A stretch of DNA of 64,000 nt from CAVVYA01 sp963752345 (lineage in GTDB: Bacteria > Pseudomonadota > Alphaproteobacteria > SMXQ01). The stretch spans positions 868,001-932,000 of the forward strand of contig CAVVYA010000002.1 of the NCBI GenBank assembly GCA_963752345.1, read 5' to 3'. Of the stretch, positions 54,804 through 63,690 are shown piece by piece. Under the pieces are notes generated by a model. The model made no database searches, had not been told where the DNA came from, and saw only the letters and a list, made by a program, of their open reading frames with translations. A program made the translations under genes and the position numbers. The first letter of the stretch is position 1. The number at the start of each line of letters is the position of its first letter.

Positions 54804-56606
54804 ATGACCGAACAGACCACCGAGACGCCCGATCCCAGCCGGATGGCCGCCGACATGGCCGCGCTCGCCGAAAAGAGTCAACGGATCGTGCAGGATTTCT
54901 TCCAGCGCCAGACCCAGAGCGGCGCGTCCGGCTCGAACGACCCGCTCAATATCGGCACGGCCTTCTTCGATCTGACGGCGCGCATGATGGCCGACCCCGG
55001 CAAGCTGCTGCAAGCCCAAGCCGAACTTTGGCAAAGCTATCAGCAGCTCTGGCTCAATACCTGGCGCCGCGCGGCTGGTGAATCGGTCACGCCGGTCGCC
55101 GAGCCGGACAAGGGCGACCGCCGCTTCAAGGATGCCCAGTGGAACGAGCATTTCGTGTTCGACTACATCAAGCAATCCTACCTGCTGTCGGCACGCTGGC
55201 TGCGCGGCGTGGTGGCCGAAGCCAATCACGGCGGTTCTCCGGCCGATGCGAAGAAGGTCGAGTTCTACACCCGCCAGTTCATCGACGCCCTGTCGCCCTC
55301 CAACTTCGCCATGACGAATCCGGAAGTGCTGCGCGCGACCGCCGAGAGCGGCGGGCAAAATCTCCTCAACGGCCTGTCCAACCTGCTCGACGACCTGGAG
55401 CGCGGCAAAGGCAAGCTGGCGATCAGCATGTCCGACCGCTCGGCCTTCGCGGTCGGCCGCAACCTCGCCCTGACCCCCGGCAAGGTGGTGTTCGAGAACG
55501 ACCTGATGCAGCTCATCCAATACACGCCGACGACCGCAAAGGTCGCCGCGCGGCCGCTGCTGATCATTCCGCCGTGGATCAACAAGTTCTACATCCTCGA
55601 TATGCAGGAGAAGAACTCGTTCATCAAATGGCTGGTCGACCAGGGCCAGACCGTGTTCGTCATCTCGTGGGTCAATCCGGACGAGCGCCATGCGGACAAG
55701 GAATTCGAAAGCTACATGACGGAAGGTCCGCTCGCCGCCCTCGCGGCGATCGAGGCCATCACCGGCATGCCGGACGCCAATGTGGTCGGCTATTGCATCG
55801 GCGGAACCCTGCTTTCCGCCCTGCTCGCGGTCATGGCGGCGAAGAAGGACAAACGCATCGCCAGCGCCACCTTCCTCGCCACCCTGGTCGATTTCGCCGA
55901 GGCGGGCGAACTGTCGGTGTTCATCGACGAGGAACAGATCCAGGCGCTCGAAGCCAAGATGGCCGCGAAGGGCTATCTCGAAGGCGCCGACATGGCGACG
56001 ACCTTCAACATGCTGCGCGCCAACGACCTGATCTGGTCGTTCGTGGTGAACAATTACCTGCTCGGCAAGGATCCGTTTCCCTTCGATCTGCTCTATTGGA
56101 ATTCGGATTCGACGCGCATGCCGGCGAAGATGCACAGCTTCTATTTGCGCAACATGTACCAGCGCAACCTGCTGGTGCAGCCGGGCGGCATCACGCTGCT
56201 CGGCCAGCCGGTGGACCTCACCAAGATCAAGACGCCGACCTACATCCTGTCGACGCGCGACGATCACATCGCGCCGTGGAAATCGACCTATGCGGCGACC
56301 CAGCTCTACCAGGGGCCCAATCGCTTCGTGCTGAGCGCGTCCGGCCATATCGCCGGCGTGGTCAATCCGCCGGCGGCCCAGAAATACAGCCACTGGACCG
56401 GCGACAAGACGCCGTCCAACCCGGATGCGTGGCTCGCCGCCGCGACAGAGCACGCGGGATCATGGTGGCCCGATTGGATGGCCTGGCTCAAGACATTTGC
56501 CGGGAAGGAAATTCCCGCGACGTCGCCGGGACGAAAGCCCGGCAGCGGCAAGCTGAAGGCGATCGAGGACGCGCCGGGGCGCTACGTCAAGCTGGCGGCC
56601 GAATAA
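54804..56606 (+). CDS. phaC: Class I poly(3-hydroxyalkanoate) polymerase
   Basis: 600 residues, the class I size. Lipase-like box GYCIGG (nucleophile Cys), aspartate in STRDDHIAPW and histidine in SGHIAGVVN. N-terminal half with FDYIKQSYLL and NPEVLRAT. It polymerises hydroxyacyl-CoA into storage polyester on granules. No phaA/B/R or phasin genes are next to it. Its 3' end overlaps the end of cysA by 25 bases on the opposite strand. Confidence 0.96.
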   Translation: MTEQTTETPDPSRMAADMAALAEKSQRIVQDFFQRQTQSGASGSNDPLNIGTAFFDLTARMMADPGKLLQAQAELWQSYQQLWLNTWRRAAGESVTPVAEPDKGDRRFKDAQWNEHFVFDYIKQSYLLSARWLRGVVAEANHGGSPADAKKVEFYTRQFIDALSPSNFAMTNPEVLRATAESGGQNLLNGLSNLLDDLERGKGKLAISMSDRSAFAVGRNLALTPGKVVFENDLMQLIQYTPTTAKVAARPLLIIPPWINKFYILDMQEKNSFIKWLVDQGQTVFVISWVNPDERHADKEFESYMTEGPLAALAAIEAITGMPDANVVGYCIGGTLLSALLAVMAAKKDKRIASATFLATLVDFAEAGELSVFIDEEQIQALEAKMAAKGYLEGADMATTFNMLRANDLIWSFVVNNYLLGKDPFPFDLLYWNSDSTRMPAKMHSFYLRNMYQRNLLVQPGGITLLGQPVDLTKIKTPTYILSTRDDHIAPWKSTYAATQLYQGPNRFVLSASGHIAGVVNPPAAQKYSHWTGDKTPSNPDAWLAAATEHAGSWWPDWMAWLKTFAGKEIPATSPGRKPGSGKLKAIEDAPGRYVKLAAE

Positions 56607-57691
56607 GCCACGCGGCTTTCGGCGGGCGCAGCACCGCGCGCGGGTTTTTCGTCGGTGAAAATCTTGAACTTTTGCGCCACCAGACCGACATGGTCGCCGA
56701 CCCCGAGCGACAGCCGGTCGTAGCGTCCGAGCGGCATTTCGACTTCGATCGGCGTTTCCAGTTCGGCGAAGGCAATTTCCAATTTCACCGTCGGTCCAGT
56801 GATCGAGACGAACTTGACCTCGCCGCCGCCGCGGCTCGGCGCGATCTCGATGTCGTGCGGCCGGATGTAGGCCATGCCTTCGCCGTTCGTGAATCCCGGC
56901 CGGAACGCCGGATCGACCGTGAGGCCCGGCAGCTCGGCGCGTCCGTCAACCACGCGGCATGGCAGACGATTGCCGCTGCCGAGAAACTCGAACACGAAGG
57001 GCGTCGCGGGATTGGTATAGATCTCCGACGGCGTGCCGACCTGCTCGATTTTGCCCTGTCCCATGACGACCACGCGGTCGGCGAGCTCGAGCGCCTCTTC
57101 CTGGTCGTGGGTCACGAAGACGGTGGTCATGCCCATTTCATTGTGCAGGTGACGCAGCCAGCGGCGCAGCTCCTTGCGCACTTTCGCGTCGAGCGCGCCG
57201 AACGGCTCGTCGAGCAGCAGAACGGCCGGCTCGATCGCCAAGGCGCGCGCGAGCGCGACGCGCTGGCGCTGTCCGCCGGAGAGCTGATTGACGCCGCGCT
57301 CGGCGAGCCAGCCGATCTGCATCAGATTGAGCAGCCGCATGACGCGGTCGCGGATCTCGTCGTTGCCCGGACGCAGGTGGCGCGGACGCACGCGCAGGCC
57401 GAACGCCACGTTCTCGAAGACGTTCATATGGCGGAACAAGGCATAGTGCTGAAACACGAAGCCGACGCTACGCTCGGCCGCGCCGCGGTCCAGCATGCTG
57501 ACATTCTCGAGCTGCACATCGCCCTGATCGGGCCATTCGAGGCCGGCGATAATGCGCAGCAGAGTCGTCTTGCCCGAACCGGACGGGCCGAGCAAGGCGA
57601 GAAGCTCGCCCTTCTCCACCGTGAGGGTCACATCGCTCAGCGCCGCGAAGGCGCCGAAGGTCTTGGACAGATGGGCGACCGCGATGCTCAT
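56582..57691 (-). CDS. cysA: Sulfate/thiosulfate ABC transporter ATP-binding protein
   Basis: 369 residues: Walker A GPSGSGKTT, Q-loop VFQHYALF, signature LSGGQRQRVALARAL, Walker B LLLDEPFGALD, and a C-terminal TOBE-like domain (YIRPHDIEI). It energises sulfate uptake with CysT/CysW. ATG 57691 overlaps the cysW stop (ATGA); the longer frame from 57754 is not used. The 3' end overlaps phaC. Confidence 0.95.
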   Translation of the reverse strand: MSIAVAHLSKTFGAFAALSDVTLTVEKGELLALLGPSGSGKTTLLRIIAGLEWPDQGDVQLENVSMLDRGAAERSVGFVFQHYALFRHMNVFENVAFGLRVRPRHLRPGNDEIRDRVMRLLNLMQIGWLAERGVNQLSGGQRQRVALARALAIEPAVLLLDEPFGALDAKVRKELRRWLRHLHNEMGMTTVFVTHDQEEALELADRVVVMGQGKIEQVGTPSEIYTNPATPFVFEFLGSGNRLPCRVVDGRAELPGLTVDPAFRPGFTNGEGMAYIRPHDIEIAPSRGGGEVKFVSITGPTVKLEIAFAELETPIEVEMPLGRYDRLSLGVGDHVGLVAQKFKIFTDEKPARGAAPAESRVAYSAASLT

Positions 57692-58587
57692 GAGGCATAT
57701 CCTGGAACCGGAGCGACGACTTGATAGGGTGACTTCGCGGCCTTGAGGCGCCATTCGATGACGCTCTTCGCAATCAGAGTGACCAGCGCCAGGAACGCTA
57801 ACAAGGACGCCACGGCGAACGCCGCCGTAAGGTTGTATTCATTATAAAGGATCTCGACCTGCAGCGGCATTGTGTTCGTTTGGCCACGAATGTGGCCGGA
57901 AACCACGGAAACGGCGCCGAATTCTCCCATGGCGCGTGCGTTGCACAACAGTACCCCATACAGCAGTCCCCATTTGATATTGGGCAGGGTGACCCGCCAG
58001 AACGTCAGCCAGCCGCTCGCGCCGAGCACCATGGCGGCCTCCTCCTCCTCGGTGCCCTGCTCCTGCATCAGCGGGATGAGCTCGCGGGCAACGAAGGGAA
58101 ACGTGACGAAGATCGTCGCCAGCACGATACCGGGAATGGCGAAGATAATCTTGATGTCGTGGTCCGCGAGCCAGGGACCGAACCAACCCTGCAATCCGAA
58201 CAGCAGCACGAACAGCAGGCCGGAGATGACCGGCGAGACCGAGAACGGCAGATCGATCAGGGTCAGCAGAAGACTCTTGCCGCGGAATTCAAATTTGGTG
58301 ATGGCCCAGGCCGCAACCAGGCCGAACACCACATTGAGCGGCACGGTGATCGCGGCGATGAGCAGCGTCAGCCATATCGCCGCCGCGGCCGCCGGCTCGA
58401 CGAGCGAGGCGATATAGATATCCCAGCCGCGCGCGAAGGCCTCCGTGAACACGATGATCAATGGCATGACGATGAACAGCATCATGAAAGAGAGCGCGAC
58501 GGCGATCAGCAGCCAGCGCAGCCAGGTCGGCTCGGTCAGACGATTGCGCTGCTGGCGCAGCATATGTTGACGGGCGTCAGCGGGCAT
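57688..58587 (-). CDS. cysW: Sulfate ABC transporter permease CysW
   Basis: 299 residues with about six helices and the EAA-type loop in EEEEAAMVLGASGWLTFWRV, which docks on CysA. N-terminal helix LLIAVALSFMMLFIVMPLIIVF. It overlaps the cysT end by 11 bases and the cysA start by four, so all are co-translated. Confidence 0.93.
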   Translation of the reverse strand: MPADARQHMLRQQRNRLTEPTWLRWLLIAVALSFMMLFIVMPLIIVFTEAFARGWDIYIASLVEPAAAAAIWLTLLIAAITVPLNVVFGLVAAWAITKFEFRGKSLLLTLIDLPFSVSPVISGLLFVLLFGLQGWFGPWLADHDIKIIFAIPGIVLATIFVTFPFVARELIPLMQEQGTEEEEAAMVLGASGWLTFWRVTLPNIKWGLLYGVLLCNARAMGEFGAVSVVSGHIRGQTNTMPLQVEILYNEYNLTAAFAVASLLAFLALVTLIAKSVIEWRLKAAKSPYQVVAPVPGYAS

Positions 58588-59423
58588 AGCGACCGGACCA
58601 GCGTTGCAGGAGGTTGATGACCATCAGCAGAATGAACGACAGGACGAGCATGGCTACGGCGATGGCGGTTGCCTCGGCATAGGCGAACTCGGACAGCTTG
58701 ATGACGATGAGCAACGGCGCGATCTCGGACACCATGGGCAGGTTGCCGGCAATGAAGATCACCGAACCGTATTCGCCCACCGCGCGGGCGAAGGCCAAGG
58801 CGAAGCCGGTCGCCAGCGCCGGAAAGATCGCCGGCAGGATGACGCGGCGGAAGGTCTGGAAGCGGGTCGCGCCCAGAGTCGAGGCCGCCTCCTCGGTTTC
58901 CTTTTCGAGATCCTCGAGCACCGGCTGGATGGTGCGCACGACGAACGGCAGGCCGATGAAGATCAGGGCGATCAAGATGCCGAGCGGCGTGAAGGCGACC
59001 TGGATGCCCGAGCGGCGCCAGGAGCGAGCCGATCCAGCCGTTCTCGGCATAGAGCGCGGTGAGCGCGATGCCGGCCACCGCGGTGGGCAATGCGAAGGGG
59101 ATATCGACGATGGCGTCGGCCACCCGCTTGAAAGGGAATTTATAACGCACGAGAACCCAGGCCACGATCGTGCCGAACAGCGCGTTGATCATGGCCGCCA
59201 GCAGCGCCATGCCGAAGCTGATCTTGAGCGAAGCGACCACGCGCGGCGAGGTCAGCACGGCGAAGAACTGCTCCCAGCCCAGCGTGGCGGATTTGAGGAA
59301 CAGACCCGCGAGCGGGATCAGCACGATCAGGCTGAGCCACGTCAGCGTCAGCCCCAGCGTGATCCCGAATCCCGGGATCACGCTGGGCCGGCGAGTGAAG
59401 AACGGTAACGCCCCCGAGGTCAT
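58577..59423 (-). CDS. cysT: Sulfate ABC transporter permease CysT (frameshifted near 59008)
   Basis: About 281 residues joined. The N-terminal part (PGFGITLGLTLTWLSLIVLIP ... FALPTAVAGIALTALY) breaks at GGG 59007-59009; removing one G continues as LGIQVAFTPLGILIALIFIG and EEAASTLGATRFQTFRRV (permease EAA loop). The joined protein has six helices. It partners CysW in the sulfate importer. Confidence 0.9.
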
Positions 59424-59425
59424 CG

Positions 59426-60428
59426 CTATTTCTTCACGTAGATCTGATCGAAGATGCCGCCTTCGGCGAAGTGCTTCTTCTGCGCGGCCTGCCAGCCGCC
59501 GAACAGTTCGTCGATGGTAAAGATGTCGAGCTTGGGCGTTTGATCGCGATGGCGCTCGGCCACTTCCGGCAGCCGGGCCCGATAGTAGTTCTTGGCGATG
59601 ATCTCCTGCGCCTCCGCCGTGTAAAGGAAGCGCAGATAGGCCTCGGCAGCCTCGCGGGTCTTCTTCTTGTCGACGACCTTGTCGACGATCGTCACAGGCG
59701 GCTCGGCCCGGATGCTCGCGCTCGGCACCACGATCTCAAACTGCCCTTTGCCGAACTCGTTGAGCGCGAGGAAGGCCTCGTTCTCCCACGCCAGCAAGAC
59801 GTCGCCGATTTTACGCTGCACGAAGGTGATCGTCGAACCGCGCGCCGCGGTGTCGAGCACCGGGACCTTCCTGTAGATCTCGCCGACGAAGGCCTTGGCC
59901 TTTTCCTCGTCGCCGTTGTTCTTTTTCAGGGCATAGCCCCACGCGGCGAGATAATTCCAGCGCGCCCCGCCCGAGGTCTTCGGGTTGGGCGTGATGATGG
60001 TGATGCCCGGCTTCACCAGATCATCCCAATCCTTGACGCCCTTGGGATTGCCCTTGCGCACCAGGAAGACGATGGTCGAGGTATAGGGCGAGCTGTTGTT
60101 CGGCAGGCGCGCCTGCCAATCCTTGGCGATCAGTCCTTTCTCGGCGATGACGTCGATATCGTAGGCGAGCGCGAGCGTCACCACGTCGGCATCGATGCCG
60201 TCGATGACCGCGCGGGCCTGCGCGCCGGACCCGGCATGGGATTGATTGATGGTCAATTTCTGTCCGGTCTTCTTCTGCCATTCCGCGACGAAGGACTTGT
60301 TGATCGCCTGATAGAGTTCACGAGTTCGGATCGTAGGACACGTTCAGCAGGCTGACCTGAGCCCAAGTCGGTATGCTCGGCAGCGCGATCGCCGCAGCCA
60401 GAAGGACGGCACTCAACAAGCGGGACAT
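59426..60428 (-). CDS. Sulfate-binding periplasmic protein (frameshifted near 60325)
   Basis: About 333 residues when repaired. Signal peptide MSRLLSAVLLAAAIA...TWAQ, then VSLLNVSYDP. Here an extra base turns the TRELYQA region into a stop; deleting one T at 60325-60326 (A on the coding strand) gives YDPTRELYQAINKSF and the remainder with SHAGSGAQARAVIDG, NPKTSGGARWNYLAAWGYAL and VLLAWENEAFL, the Sbp/CysP signature. It captures sulfate or thiosulfate for CysT/W/A, which follow immediately. It could be called sbp or cysP; the two cannot be separated by eye. Confidence 0.88.
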
Positions 60429-60486
60429 ATCGGTCTCCTCAAAACATCTTGCAAGCTGCTTGAAGGGGCTTGGCTGACCGAACGGG

Positions 60487-61759
60487 TCAGCCCTCGATCA
60501 TTCCCGCGGCGACGGTCGCGTTACTCTGTTCGTCGATCAGGATAAAAGCGCCGGTCGCGCGATTGTCCCGGTAGGCGTCGAACGGAAGCGGTGACTGAAG
60601 CGTCAGGCGTACACGCGCGATGTCGTTGCGCGCCAGCGTGCCGGGCGCCGCCACCTTGTCCTGGGTGGCGATGTCGAAGCGATGGATCAGCTCGGAGACG
60701 CGGGCGCTCACCATGTGCGTTCCATGCCGGATCAGATAACGTCCGCGCCGATCATAGTCGTCGTCGCTGAACCAGCAAAGCGTCGCCTCGAAGGTCTTGC
60801 CGATCTTCGGCTTTTGCGCCGGATGGGCGAGAATATCGCCGCGCGCGATGTCGACATTGTCCGTCACTTCGATCGCGACCGACTTGGGGGCCGCCGCGCT
60901 TTCGAGCGGGCCGTCGAAGGTCGAAATGGCGCGAATGCGCGTCGTGATGCCGGCCGGCAACACGACGACTTCGTCGCCCTCCGATACCCGGCCGGATTCG
61001 ACACGTCCCAGGTAGAGCCGCTTCTGCCCGCCCTGCTCTTCCGGCGCGCGGCTGACGTACTGCACCGGAAAGCGGAAGGCGGCATGGCTGATGTGCAGCG
61101 CCTGCGGCAGCGCTTCGAGAATGCTCAACATCGGCTCGCCGTCGTACCACGGCATCGCGGCGCTGCGATGCACCACGTTGTCGCCCTGCTTGGCGGAGAT
61201 CGGCACGATGAGCGGCGCGCGCGGGCCGAGCATCGCCGCGAATGCGGCGACCGACTCGGCCACGGCATTGAAGGATTCCTCGCTGTAGGCCGACCAGGTC
61301 CATCTTGTTGACGGCGACGACCTGATGCGGGATGCCCAGCAGATGCGCCAGCGTCAGATGACGGCGCGTCTGATCGGTCATGCCCTTGCGCGCGTCGACC
61401 AGGATGACAGCGGCGTCGGCGGTGCTCGCACCGGTCACCATATTGCGCGTGTATTGCTCGTGTCCCGGCGTGTCCGCGATGATGAACTTACGCCGCGGCG
61501 TGGCGAAATAGCGGTAGGCCACATCGATGGTGATGCCCTGTTCGCGCTCGGCCGTCAGGCCGTCGGTCAGCAGCGACAGGTCGATCGCGCCGTCGCCGCG
61601 CCGCTTGGCCGTGCGCTCGAGCGCCGCCAGCTGGTCTTCCGGCACCGCCTTGGCGTCGTACAGCAGGCGGCCGATCAGCGTGCTCTTGCCATCGTCGACA
61701 CTTCCCGCGGTGGTGAATCGCAGCAGCCCGTCCTGGACCGCCTCGCCGAACGGGGCCAT
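60487..61759 (-). CDS. cysN: Sulfate adenylyltransferase GTPase subunit (frameshifted near 61289)
   Basis: About 424 residues joined. GTPase motifs AGSVDDGKST (G1), DTPGHEQY (G3) and NKMDL (G4). After NKMDLVG an extra C breaks the frame; removing it continues as YSEESFNAVAESVAAF and on to the beta-barrel domains. It ends without a CysC kinase domain, consistent with an APS-reducing pathway. Its ATG overlaps the cysD stop (ATGA). It couples GTP hydrolysis to sulfate activation by CysD. Confidence 0.93.
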
Positions 61760-62730
61760 CAGAAGTATCCCGCCTTCTTTCGCTCTTCCATGGCGGCCTC
61801 GGACGTCTGATCGTCGAGCCGAGTCGCGCCGCGCTCGCTGACGCGGGCGGTCAGGGTCTCCGCGATGATCTCCTGGACGGTCGCCGCCGAGGATTCGACC
61901 GGCGAGGTGCACGAGATGTCGCCCACCGTGCGGAAGCGCACGACCCGATTTTCGATGCGGTCGCCCGGCTTGACCTCGACCAGGTCGGAGACCGGCAGCA
62001 AATGGCTGCCGCGCACCGTCACCTCGCGCTGATGCGCGTAGTAGAGCGGCGGAATCTCCAGGTTTTCCTGAGCGATATATTGCCAAATATCGAGCTCGGT
62101 CCAGTTGCTGAGCGGAAACACCCGCATGTGCTGTCCGGCATCGAGGCGGGCGTTGTACAGGCTCCACAATTCCGGGCGCTGGCGCCGTGGATCCCACGCA
62201 CCGAACTCGTCCCGGAACGAAAAGATCCGTTCCTTGGCGCGCGCCTTCTCCTCGTCGCGGCGGGCGCCGCCGATGCAGGCGTCGAAGCCGAACTCGGCGA
62301 TGGCGTCGAGCAGAGTGACGGTCTGCAGCGCATTGCGGCTCTGGTTGGGGCTCTTCAGCTTGATGCGGCCCTTATCGATCGATTCCTGCACGCTGGCGAC
62401 GATCAGCCGCTCGCCCAGACGCTCGACGATGCGGTCGCGGAATTCGATGACTTCCGGGAAATTGTGTCCCGTGTCGACGTGCATGAGAGGGAACGGCATG
62501 CGCGCCGGCCGGAACGCCTTCTCGGCGAGGCGCAGCAGCACCGTCGAATCCTTGCCGGCGGAGAACAGCAGCACCGGATTTTTGAACTCGGCCGCCACTT
62601 CCCGCAGGATATGGATGGCCTCGCTCTCGAGATCGTCGAGGTGGACCCATGGCGACTTGGGCTCCAGGACGGCGGGCTGCGGGGACACGGTTTCGAAGGT
62701 CTTTTTGAGGGCGGCCTGACTGTTACTCAT
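61759..62730 (-). CDS. cysD: Sulfate adenylyltransferase small subunit
   Basis: 323 residues. PP-loop SAGKDSTVLL, and the family signatures HVDTGHNFPEV, GGARRDEEKARAKER and PLSNWTELDIWQYI. With CysN it makes adenosine 5'-phosphosulfate from ATP and sulfate. Full length and intact. Its start overlaps the cysH stop by four bases. Confidence 0.97.
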   Translation of the reverse strand: MSNSQAALKKTFETVSPQPAVLEPKSPWVHLDDLESEAIHILREVAAEFKNPVLLFSAGKDSTVLLRLAEKAFRPARMPFPLMHVDTGHNFPEVIEFRDRIVERLGERLIVASVQESIDKGRIKLKSPNQSRNALQTVTLLDAIAEFGFDACIGGARRDEEKARAKERIFSFRDEFGAWDPRRQRPELWSLYNARLDAGQHMRVFPLSNWTELDIWQYIAQENLEIPPLYYAHQREVTVRGSHLLPVSDLVEVKPGDRIENRVVRFRTVGDISCTSPVESSAATVQEIIAETLTARVSERGATRLDDQTSEAAMEERKKAGYF

Positions 62731-63425
62731 GACGCTTTGCTCATTGTTTCTTTTTTCGCGGGATGGAGTCCGCATTCTTTCGTCTCGGGATTCTCCCACC
62801 ACCATCGGCCGGCCCGGATATCCTCGCCGACGGTGATGGCGCGGGTGCACGGCGCGCAGCCGATGCTGGCGTAGCCCTTGTCGTGCAGCGCGTTGTAGGG
62901 AACATCGTTCGCGCGCACGTAAGCCCACACTTCATCCGTCGTCCAGGCCGCCAGCGGATTGTATTTCTGCAGGCCGTTCTCCGCGTCCCATTCCTTGAAC
63001 GGCAGATCGCGGCGCGTCGGCGACTGCTGGCGGCGCAAGCCGGTGATCCACCCCTGCTTGCCGGCGAGCGCGCGGCGCAGCGGCTCGACCTTGCGCATCG
63101 CGCAGCACGCTTGGCGCAGGACGACGCTGTCGTAGAAGGCATTGGGACCATGCGCCGCGACGTAGGCTTCGACCGCCGCGCGTTCCGGCGCGTAGGCGAC
63201 GACCGGCGTGCGATAGCGCGCCTTGGTCTGCTGCATCAGCGTATAGGTCTCTTCCGGCAGCCGGCCGGTATCCAGGGTGAAGATGCCGATATCGAGACCA
63301 TGGCGATCGATCAAATCGGTCAGCACCATGTCTTCGACGCCGAAGCTGCTGGCGAGCACGACCGGAGCGCTCTCGCGCTCGGCCTGCCGAAGAACCTCCA
63401 GGGCCAGCTGCTCCGAATTTCCCAT
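62727..63425 (-). CDS. cysH: Adenylyl-sulfate (APS) reductase, Fe-S type
   Basis: 232 residues. PP-loop-like SSFGVEDMVLTD, the [4Fe-4S] ligands C107, C108, C190 and C193 (QACCAMRK, GCAPCTRA), and the catalytic cysteine in KECGLH at 217-222. The four iron-sulfur cysteines mark an APS reductase rather than a PAPS reductase, matching the lack of CysC. It reduces APS to sulfite using thioredoxin. It is the first gene of the cysHDN-sbp-cysTWA operon and probably carries its main promoter just upstream. Confidence 0.95.
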   Translation of the reverse strand: MGNSEQLALEVLRQAERESAPVVLASSFGVEDMVLTDLIDRHGLDIGIFTLDTGRLPEETYTLMQQTKARYRTPVVAYAPERAAVEAYVAAHGPNAFYDSVVLRQACCAMRKVEPLRRALAGKQGWITGLRRQQSPTRRDLPFKEWDAENGLQKYNPLAAWTTDEVWAYVRANDVPYNALHDKGYASIGCAPCTRAITVGEDIRAGRWWWENPETKECGLHPAKKETMSKAS

Positions 63426-63507
63426 CTCAACCTAGGCCAATCTCTGAAATAACAGCGTCTTACGCTAAAATAGATATTATGCCTCAGGATTTTTGTAAAT
63501 AGGCGTT

Positions 63508-63513
63508 ATTATA
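63508..63513 (-). promoter_or_regulatory. Candidate -10 element of the cys operon
   Basis: TATAAT on the minus strand (ATTATA on the plus strand), about 82 bases before the cysH start, in a strongly AT-rich patch (63440-63540). A good -35 is missing, as expected for a promoter needing an activator such as a CysB/Cbl-type LysR protein. Inverted repeat AGCGT-CTT-ACGCT lies nearby (63454-63466). Confidence 0.35.
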
Positions 63514-63599
63514 CTATTTTGGTGTGTGTAATATGGTCGGCCACAGGACTGGCGGTCACGGTGCCACACCTTTGAGAAACAACGATCTTATGCGGGTTC

Positions 63600-63679
63600 A
63601 CCCCTGTTGCCGCCGGATCGCCCAAGGTCTAATTTCACATCCACCCGGGAGGACAGATCGTCCTCTCGATGACAGGGGT
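63600..63679 (+). promoter_or_regulatory. Structured leader before the final gene
   Basis: ACCCCTGT (63600-63607) and ACAGGGGT (63672-63679) can pair as a perfect 8-bp outer stem enclosing a second hairpin GAGGAC-AGATC-GTCCTC (63649-63665). It ends 11 bases before the ATG and abuts a GGGGG ribosome site, so folding could hide or expose it. No known riboswitch class recognised. Confidence 0.4.
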
Positions 63680-63690
63680 TGCCGGGGGAA

